Notes: generated by a model not told the origin, from the letters alone. 64,000 nt of DNA from Shinella kummerowiae (GCF_009827055.1 NZ_WUMK01000013.1:1-64000); one strand, 5' to 3'; counted from the first letter of the stretch, positions 8,600 to 17,444 are shown. Program-made: numbers and translations.

Positions 8600-9823
8600 A
8601 TGGCTTCCGTTCACCCTCATAGACGCCACGAATTTGGACTGGAGGGCAGATTACGCAAGATCGCTCAGACCGTCCGATGGTGGATGGAGGGCGCACCGGG
8701 CCGGTACAGCCGCAGGCAGTATCTGAAGCTTTATCACAGCGGTCAGTTTGAGGAGGCTGCCGTGGCTTTGCGGACTGCTCTTCAGGCGACACCGAACGAC
8801 TTCCAATTGATGTTTCAGGTTGCCAGCCTTTCGCGCTTCGGCCTGCTACCGCTTGATGAGTCGCTGCTTCTGCTGCAAAGGATTGTTGCAGAGGCGCCGT
8901 CAGTCACGGCGCGGCATGCAGCCATTCATCTCGTCAACCTGCTTTGGGAGCGCAAAGGCGCTAATGCAGCGATGGAATGGCTACCGCGCCTGATTCAGGA
9001 GGGGGAAAGGTCGCCGCGCCTCCTTCTGCGCGCAGCCGCGCTGGCCCATGAGGCAGGAGAAACAAAGGACGCCTTCGACTTGCTGGTCCAAGTTGGACGA
9101 AAGCGTCCTTCCGCTTTGTCATCGATGGGTTACCTCGATCTGATTCTGGCGGCGGCAGAAGACGGAGCAGCGAAGCTGCCCCAAGCGGAACGCGCGCGCG
9201 TTGTTGCCAACCATCTATCCCGTTTTACCGGTCGGTTCACACAGATGATCGAGCGCTCCGCTGGTAACGTGGCCGTGGTCGCGAATGGACCATCCCTTGA
9301 GAGACTTCGTCTCGGTAGCACCATCGATTTGCACCAACTGGTGGTTCGCTTCAACAATCATGCAGCGTGCCCAGGATCGGTCGACCAAGGGGAAAAGACG
9401 GATATCTGGATCCGCCCGCCCGAATTCACCTACGTGCCGATGCGGAGCATGACCGCTGACGGGCTTCTCATTCTGACTGGCTCCAACATTCGGAACCGAA
9501 ATTCGACCGGCCTGCATCTGCTGGAGCCCTATGTTCGGGAAAACCTACCGATCGAACTCGTCCCCAAGGAATTGTATGCGCGTCTGTTTGCTGCGCTCGA
9601 CGCCTCTCCGAGTGCCGGCCTAGTCGGCCTCGTCTGGACGCAAGAGGCGATGGGGCGAACATTGTCATCCACGCAGGTTTTCGGCTATGCGTTGGACCGA
9701 AATACATCCGCAGTCTCCCACTACCACGGTAAGCACCACACGGGTTCCTGGCCGAGTCGCCATAACTGGCAGGCGGAACACGCTCTTTTCCAGTCACTGA
9801 TAAATAGGGGCACATCCGCATGA
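8600..9823 (+). CDS. GT29-type sialyltransferase-like glycosyltransferase with N-terminal helical repeats
   Basis: A 407-aa protein. Residues about 45-185 look like TPR-style helical pairs. The C-terminal half follows the sialylmotif order of GT29: a large-motif region with VAVVANGPSL (225-233) and QLVVRFNN (246-253), a small-motif region SPSAGLVGLVW (336-346) then VFGYALD (360-366), motif III-like HYH (374-376), and a VS-like HNWQAE (388-393). GT29 enzymes transfer sialic acid from CMP-sialate with a single-displacement mechanism and are best known from eukaryotes. With CMP-legionaminate made by the linked LegF, the likely job is to attach the nonulosonic acid to a glycan or protein. No membrane anchor is seen, so it is predicted cytoplasmic. 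Motif assignment is by eye. Confidence 0.6.
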   Translation: MASVHPHRRHEFGLEGRLRKIAQTVRWWMEGAPGRYSRRQYLKLYHSGQFEEAAVALRTALQATPNDFQLMFQVASLSRFGLLPLDESLLLLQRIVAEAPSVTARHAAIHLVNLLWERKGANAAMEWLPRLIQEGERSPRLLLRAAALAHEAGETKDAFDLLVQVGRKRPSALSSMGYLDLILAAAEDGAAKLPQAERARVVANHLSRFTGRFTQMIERSAGNVAVVANGPSLERLRLGSTIDLHQLVVRFNNHAACPGSVDQGEKTDIWIRPPEFTYVPMRSMTADGLLILTGSNIRNRNSTGLHLLEPYVRENLPIELVPKELYARLFAALDASPSAGLVGLVWTQEAMGRTLSSTQVFGYALDRNTSAVSHYHGKHHTGSWPSRHNWQAEHALFQSLINRGTSA

Positions 9824-10773
9824 ATCCAACAGTCCTAGTCGTTGGCTGCGGCAACATCGGCCGCCGGCACATAGAGGCGCTCGCCGCCGCCGGTCGCCCA
9901 ATGCGCGTGATCGGCGTTGAACCCGTTGAGGCAGCGCGCGCCCAAGCCGAAGCACTTGTCGCCTCCTTTGAGAACGGATCGAAGGTGCTTGCAAACATGG
10001 ACGACGTGCCGGAGGCTGTGGATCTGGCAATCATTGCCACTTCGGCAGCTCATCGCCGAACCGCCTTTGAGAGAATGCTTTCCCGTTGCGTGCCGAAGGC
10101 CGTAATCTTTGAAAAGGTGCTGTTTACTACCCGCACCGACCTAGACGCCGTGGGTAAACTCCTAGCATCCCACGCAATCCCCGCCTTCGTCAATTGTGGC
10201 CGTCGGGGCTTCCCCTCTTATAACCGGCTGCGCAACCTCCTAACCACGCAACGCGGCTTGTCGATGAAGGTCACGGGAGCAGGCTGGAACCTCGGCTCCA
10301 ACGCCATTCACTTCATCGACCTTGCCGAGCATGTTCTTGGAGATCAGACCGTTGCGCTAGACGAATCTGATCTAGATCCCAACCCCGTTCCCGCACGGAT
10401 CGCAGGATGCGTCGACCTGTTCGGCACGCTGCGTGGTACCCTGGCAGGTGGTGGTACGATTGCCATTACCCAAGAGCGCGCACCCGGAAACCCGGTTTCA
10501 ATCACCTTCTTTGGTGGCGGGGAAAGCTGGTGCATCGAAGAGGCAGCGAACAGGCTCATTCACCGCAATGTCGCTGGTGAAGAGAATTTGCAGGTCTTCG
10601 AAACGTTGTTCGTTAGCGGCATGCCCTATCTCTACACCGATATATTCGACGGTAAGGGGTGCTGCCTGACGCCTTATGAAAAGTCGGCGGCGCAACACGC
10701 GCTGTTCCTCGACGCCTTGCGTCGCCGCCTTGGCCTTTCCATTTCGGAGGATGTGCAGTGCCCGATCAGTTGA
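9820..10773 (+). CDS. Gfo/Idh/MocA-family oxidoreductase 1
   Basis: A 317-aa NAD(P)-dependent dehydrogenase. The N terminus VLVVGCGNIGRRHIEALAAAG is a Rossmann dinucleotide site, AVIFEKVLF stands where the family has its EKP motif, and the C-terminal half is the substrate/dimerisation domain (NAIHFIDLAEHVLGD). It overlaps the GT29-like gene by 4 bp and the next oxidoreductase by 16 bp. The EKP proline is replaced (EKV), which is unusual and may mean altered chemistry or a structural role. Two tandem Gfo/Idh genes suggest a redox step or epimerisation on a sugar specific to this locus; the substrate is unknown. Confidence 0.7.
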   Translation: MNPTVLVVGCGNIGRRHIEALAAAGRPMRVIGVEPVEAARAQAEALVASFENGSKVLANMDDVPEAVDLAIIATSAAHRRTAFERMLSRCVPKAVIFEKVLFTTRTDLDAVGKLLASHAIPAFVNCGRRGFPSYNRLRNLLTTQRGLSMKVTGAGWNLGSNAIHFIDLAEHVLGDQTVALDESDLDPNPVPARIAGCVDLFGTLRGTLAGGGTIAITQERAPGNPVSITFFGGGESWCIEEAANRLIHRNVAGEENLQVFETLFVSGMPYLYTDIFDGKGCCLTPYEKSAAQHALFLDALRRRLGLSISEDVQCPIS

Positions 10774-11747
10774 ATACCTTGCTCCTTGTCGGTACCGGCG
10801 CCATGTCGGCAGCCTATGCCAAGGTGCTGAAGGCCCTCGGGCAGCCGTTCATTGCAGCCGGTAGGGGTGCTGAACGGGCCGAGGCCTTTGCTCGTGAATG
10901 GGGTGTAGAGGCCGGGCAAGGCCCGCTGCCTGAACAAATCTCCCGATTAAAGGAAGTACCCCAAACCGCTATCATCGCCGTTAGCGCGGCAAACCTTGCC
11001 GAAGCCACTGCACAGTTGGTCGAGGCGGGCGTGCGCCGGCTGCTGGTCGAAAAGCCGGCAGCCCTCAACCAAGCCGATGCCGAATCGCTGGATGTCCTGG
11101 CGAGGAATGCAGGCGCCGAAGTCTATGTCGCCTATAATCGCCGCTTCTACGCATCTGTCGAGGCCGCACGCACGCTCATTGACGCCGACGGCGGAGTTCT
11201 CTCGTTCAAGTTCGACTTTACCGAGGCGCGTACACGCATCGAAGCGCTGAACAAGGATCCCGCCGAACTTGCGGGCTGGCTCTACGGCAATTCGACCCAC
11301 GTCATCGATCTGGCCTTCTTCCTGGGCGGCCATCCCAAGACAATTGTCGCACAGAGCCGCGGTGGTTTGGCCTGGCATCCGTCCGGCGCGATCTTCTCCG
11401 GCTGCGGCACGACGGACAAAGGCGCCGATTTCTCCTATCACGCGAACTGGCTTGCGCCGGGTCGCTGGGGGGTCGAAGTGATGACGGCCAAGAGTCGCCT
11501 TATTCTGCAGCCAATGGAGCAACTGATGTTGCAGAACCTGCAGAGTTTTGCGGTGGAGGCCGTTGCCATCAACGATACCTTGGACAAGGACTTCAAGCCT
11601 GGCCTCTACCGGCAGACGGAGGCGTTCCTGTCCGGCAAACCCGATCCCCGATTGATGAGTCTGTCGGAACAGGCCAAGTCTTTCAAAGATTACACCGTCA
11701 TCCGAGACGGTAACCATTCGAACTTCGTAGGAGAAAACCGGCTATGA
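10758..11747 (+). CDS. Gfo/Idh/MocA-family oxidoreductase 2
   Basis: A 329-aa dehydrogenase starting at GTG with GGAGG seven bases upstream. The Rossmann entry is LLLVGTGAMSAAYAKVL, the catalytic-loop EKP is intact (LLVEKPAALNQ), YVAYNRRFY is the typical central motif, and GNSTHVIDLAFFLGG carries the family histidine. It differs clearly from its neighbour at 9820 and from the PtmF-like copy at 14926, so these are three separate activities rather than recent duplicates. The end overlaps legB by 4 bp, implying coupled translation with the core pathway. Confidence 0.72.
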   Translation: MPDQLNTLLLVGTGAMSAAYAKVLKALGQPFIAAGRGAERAEAFAREWGVEAGQGPLPEQISRLKEVPQTAIIAVSAANLAEATAQLVEAGVRRLLVEKPAALNQADAESLDVLARNAGAEVYVAYNRRFYASVEAARTLIDADGGVLSFKFDFTEARTRIEALNKDPAELAGWLYGNSTHVIDLAFFLGGHPKTIVAQSRGGLAWHPSGAIFSGCGTTDKGADFSYHANWLAPGRWGVEVMTAKSRLILQPMEQLMLQNLQSFAVEAVAINDTLDKDFKPGLYRQTEAFLSGKPDPRLMSLSEQAKSFKDYTVIRDGNHSNFVGENRL

Positions 11748-12757
11748 GCAACTTGTCTGGCAAAACCGTTCTTGTGACCGGCGCCGACGGCTTCATCGGC
11801 TCGCATCTGGTCGAGCATCTAGTGCGTCAAGGCTTCAAGGTCCGCGCCTTCTCACTTTATAATAGCTTCGGCACCTGGGGCTGGCTCGATCGCATCGCCC
11901 CCGAGGTACAGGGTTCGTTCGAGGTGTTCAGCGGCGACATTCGGGACCCGAACGGAGTGGCGACCGCCATGCGCGGCTGCGATCTCGTGCTGCATCTCGC
12001 TGCTCTGATTGCTATCCCCTATTCCTACCATTCGCCCGATACCTATATCGACACAAACATTAAGGGCACCCTCAATATCCTACAGGCGGCACGCCTCCTT
12101 GAAACGGAGCGTATCGTCCATACCTCCACCAGTGAGGTCTACGGTACAGCCCAGTTTGTTCCGATAACCGAGGAGCATCCGCTCGTCGGCCAATCACCCT
12201 ATTCGGCCTCGAAGATCGGCGCGGACCAGTTGGCCCTGTCGTTCTACCGTTCCTTTGGCACGCCGGTAACCGTGATCCGCCCCTTTAACACCTTCGGCCC
12301 ACGCCAGTCGACGCGCGCGGTGCTGCCAACGATCATCACCCAGCTTGCAGCCGGCAAGAAGGAGGTCCGCCTCGGCAAACTCAGCCCGACGCGCGACTTC
12401 ACCTATGTCGCCGATACCGTCAAGGCCTTCCAAGCCATGGCCGAAAGCCCGAACGTGCTGGGCGAAGTCGTCAATTTCGGCAGCGGCTTCGAGATCTCGA
12501 TCGAAGACAGCGTCAAGACGATTATTGACATCATGGGCGTCGACGCCAAGATTGTTTCCGAGGAACAGCGACAGCGTCCGGAACTTAGCGAAGTCGATCG
12601 GCTGTGGGCAGGCATCGATAAGGCCAAGCGCCTCACGGACTGGAAGCCTGATTATTCGGGCCACGAAGGCTTTGCCCGGGGCGTTCGCGAGACCATCGAA
12701 TGGTTCAGCAATCCAAGCAATCTGGCCCTTTACAAGGCCGAGACCTACGGTATCTGA
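11744..12757 (+). CDS. legB: NDP-sugar 4,6-dehydratase, LegB type
   Basis: A 337-aa extended SDR. It has TGADGFIGSHL for NAD binding, HTSTSEVYG and YSASKIGAD (Ser/Tyr/Lys catalytic set), and FNTFGPRQSTRAVLPTII typical of GDP/UDP-GlcNAc 4,6-dehydratases of the LegB/RmlB kind. It makes the 4-keto-6-deoxy intermediate that LegC aminates. Length and motif spacing are normal. The retaining (LegB) rather than C5-inverting (PseB) call rests on the neighbouring LegC and LegG. It overlaps the oxidoreductase upstream by 4 bp and is two bases from legC. Confidence 0.85.
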   Translation: MSNLSGKTVLVTGADGFIGSHLVEHLVRQGFKVRAFSLYNSFGTWGWLDRIAPEVQGSFEVFSGDIRDPNGVATAMRGCDLVLHLAALIAIPYSYHSPDTYIDTNIKGTLNILQAARLLETERIVHTSTSEVYGTAQFVPITEEHPLVGQSPYSASKIGADQLALSFYRSFGTPVTVIRPFNTFGPRQSTRAVLPTIITQLAAGKKEVRLGKLSPTRDFTYVADTVKAFQAMAESPNVLGEVVNFGSGFEISIEDSVKTIIDIMGVDAKIVSEEQRQRPELSEVDRLWAGIDKAKRLTDWKPDYSGHEGFARGVRETIEWFSNPSNLALYKAETYGI

Positions 12758-12758
12758 C

Positions 12759-13934
12759 ATGGCGAAACTAGATGTTCAAAGCGCCGTCAAGATCCTACGT
12801 GAGATTGCGGCGCCCGCCGGCAATTCTGTCGCCCTGCACGAGCCACGCTTTGCCGGCGCGGAATGGGACTATGTCAAGGACTGCCTCGACACCGGATGGG
12901 TCTCCTCAGTCGGCGCCTATGTCGACCGTTTTGAAAAGGAACTGGCGGAGGCCTTCGGTGTTCATCGCGCAGTCGCCGCCGTCAACGGCACGGCCGCCCT
13001 TCATATCGCCCTGATGCTCGTCGGCGTGAAGCCGGGCGATGAGGTTCTTATCCCGGCACTGACTTTTGCGGCAACGGCCAATGCAGTGGCCTATTGCGGT
13101 GCCATTCCCCACTTCATCGACAGCACCATGGAAACGCTGGGGCTTGATCCTGACGCGCTCGATGCCTGGCTCTCGGAGATTGCCGATCCGGGAGAGAATG
13201 GTCCAATCAACAGAGAGACCGGCCGTCGACTAGCAGCCGTCGTACCGATGCACGCCTTCGGCCATCCGATGGCAATCGTCCGGCTGCTCGAAGTCGGGGA
13301 AAAATGGGGCATTCCGATCGTCGAAGACGCCGCAGAATCGCTCGGCTCCCTGCTGAACGGACGTCCGCTCGGTGGCCGGGGCAAGATCGGCATCACCAGT
13401 TTCAACGGTAACAAGATTATCACCACTGGCGGCGGTGGAGCGATTCTGACCAATGACGAAGAACTCGGCGCTCGCGCTAAGTATCTGACGACGACCGCCA
13501 AGCGTCCTCACCGCTGGGCCTTCTGGCACGATGAACTTGGCTACAACTACCGCCTGCCTAACCTCAACGCGGCGCTCGGCTGCGCACAGTTGGAACAGTT
13601 GCCGACCTTCCTCGCTGCCAAACGCCGCCTCGCCGAGCGCTATAGACAAGCGTTCGAAGGTGTCGAGGGGCTTCGCTTTTTCGTCGAACCCGAGGGTTCG
13701 AAGAGCAATTACTGGCTGAACGCTGTCATTCTTGATGAGGCCGGTGACCGCGACAATTTCCTCGCCGTGACCAACGATGCTGGTTTGATGACACGTCCCT
13801 GCTGGGCCCTGATGTGTGACCTTCCGATGTACGTATCGAGTCCCTCTATGCCCCTGCCGGTTGCCCGCGCCATAGAACAGCGCCTAGTCAACATCCCTAG
13901 CAGCGCGATACTTGCTTTGGAGAGTGATGAATGA
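12759..13934 (+). CDS. legC: PLP-dependent sugar aminotransferase, LegC type
   Basis: A 391-aa DegT/DnrJ/EryC1 aminotransferase. It shows FVDRFEKELAEAFGV-like N-terminal region, VNGTAALHIAL, EDAAESLGS, and the PLP-lysine segment FNGNKIITTGGGGAI. In the pathway it converts the 4-keto-6-deoxy sugar to the 4-amino sugar with glutamate as donor. The chosen ATG at 12759 follows the legB stop directly; the longer in-frame opening upstream lies wholly inside legB. It overlaps the SGNH gene by 4 bp. WecE-, PglE- or LegC-type activities share this fold, so the name depends on context. Confidence 0.85.
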   Translation: MAKLDVQSAVKILREIAAPAGNSVALHEPRFAGAEWDYVKDCLDTGWVSSVGAYVDRFEKELAEAFGVHRAVAAVNGTAALHIALMLVGVKPGDEVLIPALTFAATANAVAYCGAIPHFIDSTMETLGLDPDALDAWLSEIADPGENGPINRETGRRLAAVVPMHAFGHPMAIVRLLEVGEKWGIPIVEDAAESLGSLLNGRPLGGRGKIGITSFNGNKIITTGGGGAILTNDEELGARAKYLTTTAKRPHRWAFWHDELGYNYRLPNLNAALGCAQLEQLPTFLAAKRRLAERYRQAFEGVEGLRFFVEPEGSKSNYWLNAVILDEAGDRDNFLAVTNDAGLMTRPCWALMCDLPMYVSSPSMPLPVARAIEQRLVNIPSSAILALESDE

Positions 13935-14917
13935 ACGAAGCATCGCCTATTTTGGCGTCAGCAGCCGAGCTGTCGTTCCCCGATGGAGTCGGAACCGTCA
14001 TAGCCGCAGCGCACGCAGCCGCAGGAAAAGGCAGGATGGATGAAGCCGTGCGGTGGTTTGACCTATGTCGCAAGCTTCTGACGACGATCGCGCCGGCAGC
14101 CGCGTTGAAAAAACGAATTGTAGCCAATGAGCAGGGGCGACGGCGTGAAGCTATCAAGTTCCACAAGGCAATTATGGATCGCGGCGCGCGCGATGCCGGG
14201 ACGCGTGTAGCAATATTCGCCGACTCGCTTGCCTTGCCTCGACCGGAGGAAATGGATGCCTTTCCTGGAAATCTTGAGCAGACCTATCCCGGCATCATCA
14301 ATGCCCGTTTGCAAGCGGCGCCGACCCTTCAGGGGGCCTCCGTCTGGGCTCACTGCGAACGCTATTTCACGACGGACAACCTAGTAGGGTTGCTATCTGA
14401 ATATCCAGAATCTGTAAGAGATGCCCATGTGCTGGTGCATCTCGGCCTCAATGATTGTGCAATTCGGATGTATATGGATGAGCAGCGACTCGCGGTCGGT
14501 CTGTTACCGGACGACATTTCCAAAGAAGTTTTGGCTTTCAGCAATAAATATCGAAGTGCTCTCGTCGAAGCCTTTCCAAATTTTTCCTATGTCCCGATTC
14601 AGAAATTCACCGCGAACCTCCACCAGATCGCACAAATAACGAGATCCGCGAATGCAAAAAGTCTCACCTTTACGACGACGATCGTAGTTCCGGAGAGGTT
14701 CTGGCCGGCAACTCCGGGGATCTGTCAGAACTTTACAGCATACAACCTGGAAACGATGAATGTCGCGAACCAAGTCGGGGCCAGAGTATTGGATGTTGAC
14801 CGACTTATGTGGGGCAGAAGCACCGGAGCCACCTTAAACAAGGATGGGATGCATCTATCGCCGGTCGGCCACGAGCTGCTCGCAACGTCCTGGCTGAAGT
14901 CCACATTCAAAATCTAG
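13931..14917 (+). CDS. SGNH/GDSL hydrolase with helical N-terminal region
   Basis: A 328-aa protein. The first 90 residues are helical and TPR-like. From residue 93 it shows the SGNH blocks: IFADSLALPR (Ser99), HLGLNDC (Asn174), and a C-terminal DGMHLSPVGHEL with Asp305 and His308. Such hydrolases act as esterases or O-acyltransferases on sugars. There is no signal peptide, so it is expected in the cytoplasm with the biosynthetic enzymes. Its place between legC and ptmF points to O-acyl editing of the nonulosonic acid or its glycan; the substrate is inferred only. Block II is weak, so a divergent subfamily is likely. Confidence 0.62.
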   Translation: MNEASPILASAAELSFPDGVGTVIAAAHAAAGKGRMDEAVRWFDLCRKLLTTIAPAAALKKRIVANEQGRRREAIKFHKAIMDRGARDAGTRVAIFADSLALPRPEEMDAFPGNLEQTYPGIINARLQAAPTLQGASVWAHCERYFTTDNLVGLLSEYPESVRDAHVLVHLGLNDCAIRMYMDEQRLAVGLLPDDISKEVLAFSNKYRSALVEAFPNFSYVPIQKFTANLHQIAQITRSANAKSLTFTTTIVVPERFWPATPGICQNFTAYNLETMNVANQVGARVLDVDRLMWGRSTGATLNKDGMHLSPVGHELLATSWLKSTFKI

Positions 14918-14925
14918 GCAAATTT

Positions 14926-15810
14926 ATGCGAATTCTGATTATCGGCAATGGCTCGATCGGGAACCGCCACGCCCGCCTTCTGGCATCCGCTGGACACGAC
15001 ATAGCCATACTGTCCACCCGACCAGTCGAAAAACATCGCAGCTTCACGGTCCTCAATGAAGCGCTGGCGGATTTCTTGCCGGACTTTGTGATTGTCGCGA
15101 GCGTGACGAGTCGCCATGGCGCAGATATTGATGCCCTCTTAGAGCGCGGGTATACCAAGCCGATTTTGGTGGAAAAGCCGCTTCTTGCAACAGTCCCCGC
15201 AGGTGATATCCCGGAGCCACGTCCTTCAGTCCGGGTTGCTTATAATCTCAGGTTCCATCCAGTGATTATAGCCTTGCGAAAGGCGTTGGAGGGAAAAAAG
15301 GTTTTCGCGGCCAACATTGTCGCCGGCCAGCATTTGTCCCAATGGCGCCCTGGGCGAGACATGCTGTCCACCTATTCCGCAAGCAAGGAGAGGGGAGGTG
15401 GCGTGGTGCGGGATCTTTCGCATGAGCTTGATCTAGCGCAGCATGTATTCGGCCCGCTTTCGCTCATAGCAAGCCACAGCGCGCGGGTAGGTTCCGTTAC
15501 GATCGATAGCGAGGACGTAGCCACGGCCATCCTGTCGTCAGCTTCATGTCCCTTGATCACGATCCATTTAAACTATCTTGATCGGCAACCCCGCCGGCAT
15601 TGGGTGGTGATAACAGATACCGGTACAATCGAGGCGGACCTGGTCAAGTCCATAATCAGCATCAATGGAGAGCACGAGACCATTCCAGTCGCCCCCGATG
15701 AGACCTATAAACGACTGCACCAAGCGGTGCTGGCCGGCGAAACCGGCCCGTGCAATTGGGATGAAGGAATTGCCGCCGTGACATTGGCTGACAGGATAGC
15801 CCCTCTATGA
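14926..15810 (+). CDS. ptmF: Gfo/Idh/MocA oxidoreductase, PtmF-like
   Basis: A 294-aa protein beginning LIIGNGSIGNRHARLLASAG with LVEKPLL as the EKP element and a central RYNLRFHP-like stretch (VAYNLRFHP). It sits directly before the CMP-transferase and SDR genes, the same F-B-A order as Campylobacter ptmF-ptmB-ptmA, where PtmF with PtmA helps supply glucosamine-6-phosphate from fructose-6-phosphate. The start at 14926 follows the SGNH stop by eight bases; a longer frame opening upstream lies inside that gene. The third Gfo/Idh protein of the island and the shortest. Confidence 0.68.
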   Translation: MRILIIGNGSIGNRHARLLASAGHDIAILSTRPVEKHRSFTVLNEALADFLPDFVIVASVTSRHGADIDALLERGYTKPILVEKPLLATVPAGDIPEPRPSVRVAYNLRFHPVIIALRKALEGKKVFAANIVAGQHLSQWRPGRDMLSTYSASKERGGGVVRDLSHELDLAQHVFGPLSLIASHSARVGSVTIDSEDVATAILSSASCPLITIHLNYLDRQPRRHWVVITDTGTIEADLVKSIISINGEHETIPVAPDETYKRLHQAVLAGETGPCNWDEGIAAVTLADRIAPL

Positions 15811-16520
15811 CCGAGACGCCGAAATTCATCTGCACCATCTGCGCCCGCGGAGGCTCCAAAGGGGTTCCGGGCAAGAACATTCGCATGCTGATGGGAAAGC
15901 CGTTGATCGGCCATTCAATCGCCCAGGCCAAGGCGACAGGGCTTTTTGCAGCGATAGCGATCAGCAGCGACAGTGAAGAGATTCTCGGTGTTGCGCACGA
16001 GTATGGTGCCGACTTGCTCATCAAGCGCCCCGACGAACTGGCATCCGACACCGCTGGCAAATTGCCGGCAATACTTCATGCCCTGGCAGAGGCTGAGGCC
16101 CGCCTAGGTGTCGAGGCTGATTATCTGATCGATTTGGACGCAACCTCGCCCCTAAGATTGCCGGAGGATATTCAGGCCTGCGCCAACCTGCTGATTGAGA
16201 CCGGCACAAGCTGCGTTATCACCGGCACGCCAGCCCATCGCTCCCCCTATTTCAATCTCGTTGAACGAACGCTGGACGGAACCGTCCAGCTAAGCAAGCA
16301 GCTATCGAAACCGGTCCTGCGCCGTCAGGATAGCCCGGAATGCTATGATATGAATGCTTCGATCTATGGTTGGCGACGCGATGCGCTAAGCAAAGATCCG
16401 AAGGTATTCTATCCAGATACCCAACTCTACGTCATGCCGCGGAATCGTTCCGCTGACATCGATGAAGAAATGGATTTCGCCATCGTAAAGATGATCATGC
16501 AGCAAAGGGAAGCGAAATGA
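15807..16520 (+). CDS. legF: CMP-nonulosonate cytidylyltransferase, LegF/PtmB type
   Basis: A 237-aa CMP-sialate-synthetase family protein. The CTP-binding motif is present as ICARGGSKGVPGKNIRML, followed by AIAISSDSEEI, and LDATSPLR marks the sugar-binding region. It activates legionaminic acid to CMP-legionaminate, the donor for transferases such as the GT29-like protein. It overlaps ptmF and the SDR gene by 4 bp on each side. The length matches single-domain bacterial NeuA/PtmB enzymes, with no C-terminal esterase domain. Confidence 0.88.
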   Translation: MTETPKFICTICARGGSKGVPGKNIRMLMGKPLIGHSIAQAKATGLFAAIAISSDSEEILGVAHEYGADLLIKRPDELASDTAGKLPAILHALAEAEARLGVEADYLIDLDATSPLRLPEDIQACANLLIETGTSCVITGTPAHRSPYFNLVERTLDGTVQLSKQLSKPVLRRQDSPECYDMNASIYGWRRDALSKDPKVFYPDTQLYVMPRNRSADIDEEMDFAIVKMIMQQREAK

Positions 16521-17323
16521 GTTACTTTCCAGCCCAGTTCGATCTGAGCGACAGAGTGGCCGTTGTCACTGGGGGAGCGGGTTTTCTCGGCCGGCATTTC
16601 TGCCACGCCCTGGCCTCCGCGGGAGCGAACGTGGTGGTTGCCGACCGTAGTCAGGAGGGAGCCGATGCGGTCGCCCATGAACTCCCGGGAAACCCACTTG
16701 CCATCGGCATTGATCTGGCCAACGAGGATCAGATCGTCGCAATGGTGCAAAAGGTCACCAGCTACTACAATCGGTTAGATATTCTTCACAATAATGCCGC
16801 AACCAAACCGAACGAGTTGCGCCGATTCTTCGACCCGGTGGAAGCCTTCTCCATGGACGTCTGGCACGAAGTCATGCGTATCAATCTGGATGCCATGTTT
16901 ATGGTGGCTCGGAACTGCGGTGGATACATGGCTAGGCAGGGACGTGGCAGCATCGTCCAGACCGCATCGATCTATGGGGTTTATGCTCCCGATCCTCGCA
17001 TTTATGAAGGTTCCGACTACCTCGGGGGACCGATCAATACTCCAGCCGTCTACAGTGCCTCCAAAGCTGGGGTTATTGGACTGACGAAATACTTCGCGAC
17101 TTATTGGGCACCTCACGGCGTGCGAGTGAACGCCCTGACGCCCGGCGGCGTCGAAAGTGGCCAAAACGATGTCTTCCGCGAAAAATACAGTGCTCGCGTG
17201 CCGCTGGGACGCATGGCCAAGCCGGAGGAAATGACCGGTGCTCTGCTCTTCCTCGTGAGCGATGCAGCCAGCTACGTTACCGGGCAAAACATCATTGTCG
17301 ATGGTGGGCTGAGCGCCTGGTGA
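16517..17323 (+). CDS. ptmA: Short-chain dehydrogenase/reductase, PtmA-like
   Basis: A 268-aa classical SDR: TGGAGFLGRHF for the cofactor, NNAAT, a serine in QTASIYG, and the catalytic pair in YSASKAG. In Campylobacter jejuni PtmA follows PtmB and acts with PtmF early in legionaminate supply; the same order is kept here. It is the last intact gene of the island: 120 bp later an IS3-type remnant begins. A perfect 8-bp inverted repeat lies at 17386-17408, without a T tract. Confidence 0.75.
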   Translation: MSYFPAQFDLSDRVAVVTGGAGFLGRHFCHALASAGANVVVADRSQEGADAVAHELPGNPLAIGIDLANEDQIVAMVQKVTSYYNRLDILHNNAATKPNELRRFFDPVEAFSMDVWHEVMRINLDAMFMVARNCGGYMARQGRGSIVQTASIYGVYAPDPRIYEGSDYLGGPINTPAVYSASKAGVIGLTKYFATYWAPHGVRVNALTPGGVESGQNDVFREKYSARVPLGRMAKPEEMTGALLFLVSDAASYVTGQNIIVDGGLSAW

Positions 17324-17385
17324 AGCCACGCCGACTTACTGCAAAGTCTCCAGCTTAAACAAATGCGGCCATCGGAAAAAAGTTC

Positions 17386-17408
17386 GCACTCCGAAACTCG
17401 CGGAGTGC
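17386..17408. repeat. Inverted repeat downstream of the leg island
   Basis: GCACTCCG and CGGAGTGC flank a 7-base loop. No run of T follows on either strand, so it is at best a weak terminator or a transposon-associated dyad; it lies between ptmA and the transposase remnant. Confidence 0.4.
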
Positions 17409-17444
17409 GGCGATGATTCTGAAGACAATGCCAAGAATGCCAAC

